From DATDAH01 sp036525535 (GTDB lineage Bacteria; Actinomycetota; Acidimicrobiia; Acidimicrobiales; DATDAH01), in contig DATDAH010000060.1 in the NCBI GenBank assembly GCA_036525535.1, forward strand, positions 1 to 12,423: a stretch of 12,423 bases of DNA, read 5' to 3'. Under the pieces are notes generated by a model. The model saw only the letters and a list, made by a program, of their open reading frames with translations, was not told where the DNA came from and did no database searches. Made by a program: the position numbers and the translations under genes. Positions 6,590 through 12,423 of this stretch are shown here, piece after piece; position 1 is the stretch's first letter; each line of letters starts with the position of its first letter.

Positions 6590-8764
6590 TCAGGCGTCGA
6601 CGAGGACGGGCTCGGCGGACGGGAGCACGCGGTCCTCGAACTCGGGCTCGGGGAGGCCGTTGCCGCCTTCCACGTCGATGTGGGGCAGGAGGCGGTCCAG
6701 CCAGGCCGGCAGCCACCAGTTGGCGTCACCGAGCAGGCGCATGGTCGCGGGCACCAGGACCACCCGGACGATGGTGGCGTCCACGAACACGGCCGTAGCC
6801 AGGCCGATGCCCATCATCTTGATGACCGGGTCCTCGCCGAGCACGAAGCCCAGGAAGACACAGATCATGATCAGCGCGGCCGAGGTGATGACCCGGGCGG
6901 TCGACGCGATGCCGGAGATCACGCTGCCGGTGTTGTCGCCGGTCGCCAGGTACTCCTCCCGCACCCGCGAGAGGAGGAAGACCTCGTAGTCCATCGAGAG
7001 CCCGAACAGGATGGCGAACATCATCATGGGCACGAAGGCCACGATCGGCACGGTCTCCTGGAGGCCGACCAGGGACATGCCCCAGCCCCACTGGAAGATG
7101 GCCACGATCACGCCATAGGCCGCCCCGATGGACAGCAGGTTCATGAGCGCGGCCTTCAACGGGACCAGCACCGAGCGGAACACGACCATGAGGAGCAGGA
7201 ACGACAGGCCCACGACCGCCGCGATGAACCAGGGCAGCCGGCTGGCCACCTTGTCCGACAGGTCGACGAAGGTCGCGGTCAGGCCCCCGACGTAGACCGG
7301 CGTGTCGATCTCGGGCAAGGCGTCGTTGCGCAGCCGGTGGATCAGTTGGGCCGTGCCTTCCGCCTGCGGGGAGTACTCGGGGATCACGGAGAGGATGGCG
7401 GCGTCGCCCTCGGGACTGATCTGGGGCGGGGCGACGAAGGCCACACCGGGTTGGCCGGTGACGGAGTCCACGACCTCGGCGACGACGGCCTCGTCGCCGG
7501 ACTCGATGGCCAGCAGGAGGGGGCCGTTGACTCCCGGCCCGTAGGCGTCGGCCACGATGTCGTAGGCCTGCCGCTGGGTGGTGGTCTCGGCGCTGGTGCC
7601 CGAGTCGGTCTGGCCGAAGCGGATGGACAGGACCGGGGCGGCCAGGGCCAGGAGGAGGGCGAGGCTGGCGATGAGGTAGGGCCAGGGACGACGGGCCACC
7701 GTCGTCCCCCAGCGGGACCAGATCGAGACGGTGCCGGCCCGCTCCGTGTGGGCCCGGAACACCCGGAACCGGTCGATGTTGTGCCCGGCGAAGCCGAGCA
7801 GGGCGGGCAGCAGGGTGACGGTGGCGATGACCATCACCGCCACCACGACGGCGGCCCCCATGCCCATGACGGCCACCATGGGGATGCCCGAGATGGCCAA
7901 GCCGAGGATGGCGATCACCACGGTGCCGCCGGCGATGATCACGGCCTGACCGGCGGTGGCGATGGCCCGGGCCGCGGCCTCGGTCACCGTCATGCCGTCA
8001 TGGAGGTGCTCTCGGTGACGGGTGACGACGAACAGGGCGTAGTCGATCCCCACCCCGATCCCGATCATCGAGGCCAGGATCGGCGTCGTGGTCGGGACGT
8101 CGACCACCGCGGCGACGATGGTGAGCAGCATCACGCTGATCCCCAGCCCGAAGAGGGCGATGCCGATGGGCAGGCCCATGGCCAGGATGGAGCCGAAGGC
8201 GAGCAGGAGGATGAGCACGGCAGCCAGCAGGCCGATCAGCTCCGCCCCCTGGGTCTCGGGCTGCTCCACGAACTGAGGCAGCTCACCGCCCACCTCCATC
8301 TGGAGGCCCTGGTCGGCCAACGGCTCACCGACGGCGAGCAGGGCGTCGAGGTCGGTGACGTCGAGGTCGGTGAACTCGACGCCGTATTGCACCTGGGCCA
8401 GGGCCGTGCTGCCGTCCGGGCTCAGCTGGGTCGTGGGGTCGGTCACCGACTCGACGTCGCGCAGCTCGCCCACCTCGGCGATGACCGCGGCGACCACGGT
8501 TGCTCGCCCGCCGTCGAGGACGCCGCCGTCTTCGGCGTGGAACACCAGCTGGGCCGACGTGCCCGACGCCGTGGGGAAGCGCTCTTGCAGGAGGTCCGTG
8601 GCCTGCTGGGACTCGACCCCGGGGACACGGAAGGTGTCGGTGTACTCACCGCCGACCCGGCCGGCGAAGACACCGAGGCCGATCAGGGTGGCGAGCCAGA
8701 GGAGAAGGACCCGGCGGCGGTGGGTGACGCACCAGCGGCCGAGACGGTGGAGGGCGAGGGCCAT
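6590..8764 (-). CDS. MMPL/RND-family membrane transporter
   Basis: The 724-residue protein has the duplicated MMPL plan. Helix 1 (about 17-36) is followed by a large extracytoplasmic loop (37-173) and helices 2-6. The second half repeats this with another helix (about 357-378), a loop and five more helices, giving 12 in all. The proton-relay Asp-Tyr pairs expected of this family are present as D241-Y242 in GIGVGIDYALFVVTRH and D592-Y593 in FGLSMDYEVFLLSR. It should export lipids or hydrophobic compounds using the proton gradient; the cargo is not identifiable. There is no long C-terminal cytoplasmic domain of the mycobacterial MmpL3 kind. The ATG at 8764 fits the usual MMPL opening (RLGRWCVTHRRRVLLLWL); the frame stays open upstream only as antisense of the regulator. 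It is divergent from a TetR gene, which is its likely regulator. Confidence 0.92.
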   Translation of the reverse strand: MALALHRLGRWCVTHRRRVLLLWLATLIGLGVFAGRVGGEYTDTFRVPGVESQQATDLLQERFPTASGTSAQLVFHAEDGGVLDGGRATVVAAVIAEVGELRDVESVTDPTTQLSPDGSTALAQVQYGVEFTDLDVTDLDALLAVGEPLADQGLQMEVGGELPQFVEQPETQGAELIGLLAAVLILLLAFGSILAMGLPIGIALFGLGISVMLLTIVAAVVDVPTTTPILASMIGIGVGIDYALFVVTRHREHLHDGMTVTEAAARAIATAGQAVIIAGGTVVIAILGLAISGIPMVAVMGMGAAVVVAVMVIATVTLLPALLGFAGHNIDRFRVFRAHTERAGTVSIWSRWGTTVARRPWPYLIASLALLLALAAPVLSIRFGQTDSGTSAETTTQRQAYDIVADAYGPGVNGPLLLAIESGDEAVVAEVVDSVTGQPGVAFVAPPQISPEGDAAILSVIPEYSPQAEGTAQLIHRLRNDALPEIDTPVYVGGLTATFVDLSDKVASRLPWFIAAVVGLSFLLLMVVFRSVLVPLKAALMNLLSIGAAYGVIVAIFQWGWGMSLVGLQETVPIVAFVPMMMFAILFGLSMDYEVFLLSRVREEYLATGDNTGSVISGIASTARVITSAALIMICVFLGFVLGEDPVIKMMGIGLATAVFVDATIVRVVLVPATMRLLGDANWWLPAWLDRLLPHIDVEGGNGLPEPEFEDRVLPSAEPVLVDA

Positions 8765-8770
8765 CCGCCT

Positions 8771-8776
8771 AGTGTG
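8771..8776 (-). promoter_or_regulatory. Candidate -10 element of the MMPL gene
   Basis: On the minus strand CACACT ends 7 bases before the transporter ATG, giving a leaderless start. A weak TAGTGA lies 17 bases further up as a possible -35 (8799-8794). Palindrome 1 covers most of the spacer, the usual place for a TetR operator. The match to consensus is poor. Confidence 0.3.
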
Positions 8777-8789
8777 ACAGTTACTGTCA
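8775..8789. promoter_or_regulatory. Palindrome 1 between transporter and TetR genes (probable operator)
   Basis: TGACAGT-T-ACTGTCA is a perfect 7-bp inverted repeat around a single base, in an unusually AT-rich patch. It ends 10 bases before the transporter ATG. It also contains TTGACA on the minus strand and TACTGT (a TANNNT match, 8782-8787) on the plus strand. A TetR dimer bound here would cover promoters in both directions. Confidence 0.65.
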
Positions 8790-8792
8790 AAA

Positions 8793-8805
8793 GTCACTAG
8801 GTGAC
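8793..8805. promoter_or_regulatory. Palindrome 2 in the same gap (probable operator)
   Basis: GTCAC-TAG-GTGAC is a perfect 5-bp inverted repeat. It starts 3 bases after palindrome 1. It shares the GTCA/TGAC core with palindromes 1 and 3, which suggests repeated sites for one regulator. Confidence 0.5.
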
Positions 8806-8815
8806 ATAGGTCACC
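8800..8815. promoter_or_regulatory. Palindrome 3, overlapping palindrome 2
   Basis: GGTGAC-ATAG-GTCACC is a 6-bp inverted repeat whose left arm overlaps the right arm of palindrome 2. Both cannot be occupied as written, so either one is the true site or the shared GTGAC half-sites form a cooperative array. Confidence 0.45.
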
Positions 8816-8870
8816 CGACCGGCTCGGCCGGCCCCCCTCGGTGGGCCACACTGACCGGGGGGTCACGGCG

Positions 8871-9461
8871 ATGCACAACCTGCGCGAACGCAAGAAGGCG
8901 GACACCCGGGAGGCGATCCGCGGGGCCGCGGTCGAGCTGTTCTGCACGCAGGGCTTCGACGCCACGACGATGGACGCCGTCGCCGAGCACGCCAACGTCT
9001 CGGTCCGCACCGTCTTCCGCTACTTCCCCACCAAGGAGGACCTGGTCTTCGCCGACGTCGAGGAGGACCTGGCCGACCTCCGGGCGCTGCTGGACGCCCG
9101 GCCGGCCTCCGAGCCGGTGATGGACGGCGTCCGGGCCGTCGTCGAGGTGCTGGCCGGTCGGATGGAGACGGGAGAGGACGAGGACGGGCGGCTGGCCCCT
9201 CTGCTCCACGACGAGCCCGCCCTGCGCCAACGCCATCTCGCGGTGCTCGACCGGGTGGAGGAGACGGTGGCCGACTGGGCCAGGATCCGCCTCGACGCCG
9301 GGCCGGCGGATCTCCGCCCCGGGCTGCTCGCGGCCTGCATGGTCTCGGTCCAGCGCGTGGTCGTCGACGCCGTCGTGGCCGGTGACCCCCGCCCCCTCAG
9401 CGACCTCATCCGCGAGGCCGTCGCCATCATCGGCCGCGGCTTCGACCAGCTCGACCCCTAG
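8871..9461 (+). CDS. TetR family transcriptional regulator, divergent from the MMPL transporter
   Basis: The 196-residue protein opens with a basic arm (LRERKKADTREAIRGAA). The TetR helix-turn-helix follows at about 31-55 (DATTMDAVAEHANVSVRTVFRYFPTKEDLV), a close match to the family. The C-terminal helical domain (about 60-196) binds an unknown ligand. The ATG at 8871 is preferred over one 30 bases earlier because a G-run (8857-8862) lies 8 bases upstream as a ribosome site and the arm begins right after it. A divergent regulator next to an exporter, with palindromes between, is the textbook layout for repression of the exporter and of the regulator itself; the regulation is inferred. Its TAG stop lies in CTAG and shares bases with the stop of the converging hydrolase gene. 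Confidence 0.92.
   Translation: MHNLRERKKADTREAIRGAAVELFCTQGFDATTMDAVAEHANVSVRTVFRYFPTKEDLVFADVEEDLADLRALLDARPASEPVMDGVRAVVEVLAGRMETGEDEDGRLAPLLHDEPALRQRHLAVLDRVEETVADWARIRLDAGPADLRPGLLAACMVSVQRVVVDAVVAGDPRPLSDLIREAVAIIGRGFDQLDP
9458..9461. other. Shared palindromic stop CTAG of two convergent genes
   Basis: CTAG reads TAG on the plus strand (9459-9461, end of the TetR gene) and TAG on the minus strand (9460-9458, end of the hydrolase gene). The two coding regions overlap by these 4 bases. There is no room for a separate terminator between them. Confidence 0.9.
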
Positions 9462-11770
9462 CCGCCGGGGACGTTGATCACGGGCTGGTAGGGGCGGCAG
9501 GGCTGGGCCCGGAGCGTCCCGCAGGCGGGAAGGGCGCGGGGGACCTGGACGCCGTCGACCACGGCCAACGTGAGCGATGACGGGTACTCGACGGAATCGG
9601 CGATGAGGTTCGACTCGCTCGCGGCATCGACCGTGTCGAAGGCCCAGCGGGCCCGGTTGCCGCCGGGGCTGTCGATGGACAGCCGGAGCCGGGACCCGGC
9701 CCGGAAGAGGTGGGCGAACGGGAAGATGTCCACCGAGACCTCGACGAACTCCCCGTCGGGCAGCGGCTCGGCCGCGGCCTCGGTGTGCAGGGGCACGGGG
9801 TGGATGGGCGTGGACCGCTCCTCGTCCAGGGCCCGATGGCTGGCCCGGAGCCAACCCGTCTGGACGTAGATCTCGTCGCCGCCGGGGGTGACCTCGGTCA
9901 AGGTGACCTCGAGATCGGTGTCGGGCGCACTGGACTGCAGGTACATGTCGGCCCGGGCCGAGCCGACGACGGCGAGATCGTCCTCCAGGGGCGGGGTCAG
10001 CCACGTGGCCACCTCGCCCGGCTGCGGCGAGGGCCACCGGTAAGGAGGTTGGGGCGAGAACGAGATGTCGTCGGACTGCTCCACGAGGGTCCGCCGGCGG
10101 GCCTGCCCCGGGACCTGGGCGTACTCCACGACCGACCCGTCCTCACCGTCGGCCACCGTGGGCTCGTCGGGGCCGAGGCTCCCGTCCGGCTCGAAGTACC
10201 AGGTGGTGGCCTCGGCCTCGGGGGGCGGCCAGGAGGCGAACGTGGCCTCCGTCGTCCCGCCCGGCCCGCCGGGATGGTCGGTCGCCGCCCCGTTCTCGAA
10301 CACCACGGTGAAGGGGTCGTCGGCCTCCCAGTCGGCCAAGGCCTCCTCGTAGGAGTCGTAGCCCGCGAAGCGGTCGGGCCCGAGGCCCACGCCCTCGCCG
10401 AAGATGGCATTGATCGCCGGCGGCACCCCGGCCCGGGCGACGGCGGGCAGCTCGGGGATGCGGTGGGCCACGTACAGGTCCAGGAAGTCGGCCCAGCGCT
10501 GGAAGTTGGGCAGGGTCAGGCCGTCGCCGTGGGGGCCGTTGGTCAGGTAGGCGTGCAGCCGGTCGGTGCCGGTGAAGCGGTCGAGCATGTCGGCGAAGTG
10601 GCCACTGGTCTGCTCGTCCTGCCACTGGCCGGTGAGGAACACGGGGACGTCGATCCGGTCGACGAGATCGGCGGGACGGATCGGACCGAACCGGTCGTCG
10701 TCGTCATAGGGCTCGGCCTCGAGGCCGGCCACCAGGTCGAGGTTCTGGGAGCGCAGGGCCTGGTTTCCGTCGCAGTCCGTGTCGCCCTCGTCGATCTGCT
10801 GGTTGACGTAGTCGGGCCCGTAGGCGGCGGCGTCGTCGCTGACGTGGCTGGTCCACTCGGCCGCGAACCCACTGTTGAAGATGCCGCCCGGGTAGCCGAC
10901 GCCGACGTAGGGATCGTCGATGACCGACATCGGGCTGATGGCCGCGAGGTGGGGGGGCTGGGTCGACGCCACGAAGAGCTGGGTGATGCCCGGATAGGAG
11001 ATGCCGACCATCCCGACCTCGTTGCCCGCGACCCAGTCCTGGGCGGCGATGGCCTCGATGGCGTCGTAGCCGTCGGCCACCTGTGGGCCCTCGAAGAAGG
11101 AGAGGGCCCCGCCCGAGCAGCCGGTGCCCCGCAGGTTCACACCGACGGTGGCGTAGCCGAGGGCATCGGCCAGCTGCAGCTCGGGGGGTGGGCTGGAGGG
11201 GTCGGCGGGTGAGTAGCCCGACATGTTGACCACGGTGGGGTAGGGCCCGTCGGCCGGGACATCGTCCCGCGGGAAGGACGGGAAGCGGACCATGGCGGCA
11301 AGGGTGGTGCCGTCCCGCATCTCCAGGTAGTTGATGCCTTCGACCAGCTCCTGGTCCTCGAAGAGCGATGTGGGTGGCGCCTCGTCCCGAGCCAGCACCG
11401 TGATCGGCTCACTGACCTGGACCTCGTCACCGGTGCCGGCCACCACCCGGTAGCCCTCGCCGCCCGGGACCCGGCCGAAGCCGAGCAGGCCCTCGTCGTC
11501 GACGGTGCCCGACGTCGACTCGGTGCCGAGCGGGGCGAACCACGCGTCGACCACGTGCCCATCGGCGTCGACCAGCCGCAGATCCGTCCCCGGTGCCGCG
11601 TCCTGCACCATGACCGACTCGACCCCCGGCCGGAGGGTGACGTCGAGGGCGCCGGCGCCGTCGAGGGAGACGGCCTCGGTCTCGGGGGCGTCGGCGTCGT
11701 CGGTGGAGCAGGCGGCGAGCGGGAGCAGCACGCACGCCAACGCGGCGATGAGGACACGGCGGATCGGCAC
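9458..11770 (-). CDS. CocE/NonD family alpha/beta hydrolase, predicted lipoprotein
   Basis: The 770-residue protein starts with a lipoprotein signal (RR, hydrophobic stretch, LAAC with lipid-modified C21), so it should be exported and anchored to the membrane. Residues about 30-140 form a beta-rich domain I do not recognise, perhaps Ig-like. The alpha/beta hydrolase follows, with nucleophile S258 in GISYPG. The probable triad partners are D385 in GQWQDEQTSG and H414 in NGPHGDG, as in the cocaine esterase/X-Pro dipeptidyl-peptidase (S15) family. The last 220 residues resemble the S15 C-terminal jelly roll and include LVEQSDDISFSPQP-like and SRLRLSIDSPGGNR segments. Ester or amide hydrolysis is likely; the substrate is unknown. 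The GTG at 11770 is the first possible start after the in-frame TAA of the upstream gene and leads straight into the signal. No ribosome site is visible in front of it. Confidence 0.88.
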   Translation of the reverse strand: MPIRRVLIAALACVLLPLAACSTDDADAPETEAVSLDGAGALDVTLRPGVESVMVQDAAPGTDLRLVDADGHVVDAWFAPLGTESTSGTVDDEGLLGFGRVPGGEGYRVVAGTGDEVQVSEPITVLARDEAPPTSLFEDQELVEGINYLEMRDGTTLAAMVRFPSFPRDDVPADGPYPTVVNMSGYSPADPSSPPPELQLADALGYATVGVNLRGTGCSGGALSFFEGPQVADGYDAIEAIAAQDWVAGNEVGMVGISYPGITQLFVASTQPPHLAAISPMSVIDDPYVGVGYPGGIFNSGFAAEWTSHVSDDAAAYGPDYVNQQIDEGDTDCDGNQALRSQNLDLVAGLEAEPYDDDDRFGPIRPADLVDRIDVPVFLTGQWQDEQTSGHFADMLDRFTGTDRLHAYLTNGPHGDGLTLPNFQRWADFLDLYVAHRIPELPAVARAGVPPAINAIFGEGVGLGPDRFAGYDSYEEALADWEADDPFTVVFENGAATDHPGGPGGTTEATFASWPPPEAEATTWYFEPDGSLGPDEPTVADGEDGSVVEYAQVPGQARRRTLVEQSDDISFSPQPPYRWPSPQPGEVATWLTPPLEDDLAVVGSARADMYLQSSAPDTDLEVTLTEVTPGGDEIYVQTGWLRASHRALDEERSTPIHPVPLHTEAAAEPLPDGEFVEVSVDIFPFAHLFRAGSRLRLSIDSPGGNRARWAFDTVDAASESNLIADSVEYPSSLTLAVVDGVQVPRALPACGTLRAQPCRPYQPVINVPGG

Positions 11771-11779
11771 TGGCGTGGG

Positions 11780-11785
11780 AGCGTA
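11780..11785 (-). promoter_or_regulatory. Candidate -10 element of the hydrolase gene
   Basis: TACGCT on the minus strand fits TANNNT and ends 9 bases before the GTG start, within the 33-base gap after the upstream lipoprotein gene. With no ribosome site present, a near-leaderless transcript from here is possible besides read-through from the operon. Confidence 0.3.
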
Positions 11786-11803
11786 AGCGACGGGGCGGCT
11801 CGG

Positions 11804-12361
11804 TTAGATGCGGGACCCCTGGGCTGTACCCGTCAGCGGCTGGCCGTCGAGGCGGAACACGGCGCACACCACGACCCGGTCGCCCTCCGCCCATGACGGC
11901 GGCGACGGCCACAGCGCAGCGATCTCCAGTTCGGACCGGGTCCAACGCACCCCGACAAAGGCCTCGAAGCCGTCGCGGCAGAGCTCTTGGGCCTGGCTCC
12001 GCAGCTCGCCCACCCCCGGGAAGGGATCGTCCGGACCAGCGGGCAGGTCCTGGCGGAGGTACACCTCGGCCTCGTGCGGGAGGCGACAGGCGATGGCCTG
12101 GGTCTGGGTGATCTCGTTGACCTCGGTCCCGGTGAACGCACCGGCGTCCTCGATGCAGACGCCCGGCTCGAGGTCGATGACCGCCAGCTCGCGGCCCAGG
12201 TGGGGCACCGTGGTCGACGGCACGGCGGTCGTCGCGGGGACCGGGGTCGTGGTCGTGGGCGTGGCCCGCTCGACCAGCCACTCCGGGGGGTCGTCGTCGG
12301 CGCACCCGCACAGCGCAAGACCAGCGGCGAGGAGGATGGCGACGAGGCGGAGGGAGCGCAT
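11804..12361 (-). CDS. Septum_form-like lipoprotein with four conserved-type cysteines
   Basis: The 185-residue protein has a short signal with an unusual lipobox, L17-C18-G19-C20, where C20 would carry the lipid. A Thr/Pro-rich linker (about 34-53) follows, then a folded domain. That domain has the pattern DLEPGVC (C69), AIACRLPHEAEVY (C92), LCRDGF (C128) and VVVCAVF (C166). The C-x-x-PHxxEVY core and four cysteines match the actinobacterial septum-formation family (Septum_form) as I know it, with two likely disulfides outside the membrane. Its role in division is only a family label, poorly supported by experiment. The ATG overlaps the stop of the upstream membrane-protein gene by one base (TGATG). 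It is followed 33 bases later by the hydrolase gene in the same frame, so the three form one operon. Confidence 0.75.
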   Translation of the reverse strand: MRSLRLVAILLAAGLALCGCADDDPPEWLVERATPTTTTPVPATTAVPSTTVPHLGRELAVIDLEPGVCIEDAGAFTGTEVNEITQTQAIACRLPHEAEVYLRQDLPAGPDDPFPGVGELRSQAQELCRDGFEAFVGVRWTRSELEIAALWPSPPSWAEGDRVVVCAVFRLDGQPLTGTAQGSRI

Positions 12362-12423
12362 CAGTAGCTGGAGGGAAGGGCGTAGGAGAAGTTCTCGAAG
12401 AAGCCGTAGAGCACGAGGAGGAA
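12361..12423 (-). CDS. C-terminal end of an unidentified, probably membrane-bound protein (partial)
   Basis: The minus strand reads FLLVLYGFFENFSYALPSSY and then TGA, open to the window edge. The aromatic, hydrophobic character suggests the last membrane helix of a longer protein. Its TGA (12363-12361) shares one base with the ATG of the following lipoprotein gene, a common coupling arrangement, which is why I treat it as real. Only 20 residues are visible, so no family can be named. Confidence 0.55.
   Translation of the reverse strand, partial: FLLVLYGFFENFSYALPSSY

Noticed and set aside
8785..8790. A perfect TTGACA on the minus strand as the -35 of the MMPL gene
   Set aside because: A -10 at normal spacing would fall on the start codon, so the match is better explained as part of the palindrome.
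6680..8800. A 706-codon open frame on the plus strand, opposite the MMPL gene, rich in His, Asp and Gly
   Set aside because: It is the antisense shadow of a well-supported transporter in GC-rich DNA, with low-complexity composition and no recognisable domain.
8765..9010. Upstream extension of the MMPL gene to 9010
   Set aside because: It would cross the operator-like palindromes and run antisense through the TetR helix-turn-helix; MMPL proteins begin at the chosen ATG.
9710..11212. A 500-codon plus-strand frame opposite the CocE-type hydrolase
   Set aside because: It is an antisense shadow with Gly/Val-rich low complexity and no recognisable fold.
1..12423. Search for CRISPR arrays, tRNAs, insertion sequences, phage or defence genes
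   Set aside because: No spaced direct repeats, cloverleaf-like sequences, transposase or defence-type proteins were seen; every sizeable stretch is explained by the listed genes.

Overview
The window is very GC-rich and densely coding, and reads as chromosomal DNA of a high-GC Actinomycetota. The clues are a Septum_form-like four-cysteine lipoprotein, an MMPL transporter beside a TetR regulator, frequent GTG starts and GTGA start/stop overlaps. Acidimicrobiia (Iamia/Ilumatobacter-like) is my best guess, but it is only a guess. I see no tRNA, rRNA, CRISPR, insertion sequence or phage gene. No stretch longer than about 110 bases lacks a gene.

Layout, left to right. (1) A full-length GH2 beta-galactosidase (lacZ) lies on the plus strand at 77-3142. 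An inverted repeat surrounds its GTG start. (2) A tightly packed minus-strand operon runs from 5438 down to 3153: glycosyltransferase, 83-aa two-helix membrane protein, TetR regulator, GNAT acetyltransferase. Its junctions are a 4-nt overlap, a 2-nt gap and a 4-nt overlap. (3) A GH63-like (mannosylglycerate/glucosylglycerate hydrolase-type) glycosidase lies on the plus strand at 5448-6578. It is head to head with the glycosyltransferase, with only 9 bases between the start codons. (4) A 12-helix MMPL-family exporter lies on the minus strand at 6590-8764. It is divergent from a TetR regulator on the plus strand at 8871-9461, and the 106-base gap holds three short palindromes that look like operators. 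(5) A second minus-strand operon enters from the right edge: the end of an unidentified membrane protein, a Septum_form-like lipoprotein, and a CocE/NonD-type alpha/beta hydrolase lipoprotein.

How the genes may work together. The glycosyltransferase and the GH63-like hydrolase form a plausible make/break pair for a small glycoside, possibly a compatible solute; this is inference. The MMPL/TetR pair is a standard regulated export module. The two lipoproteins and the partial membrane protein form a cell-envelope group. All three convergent gene ends are 10 or 11 bases apart or overlapping, and one pair shares a CTAG that serves as the stop codon for both genes. I did not find a spectacular new system. 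The most interesting signals are the lacZ start-site repeat, the operator cluster, the head-to-head sugar-gene pair and a recurring extended lack of leaders in front of several genes.
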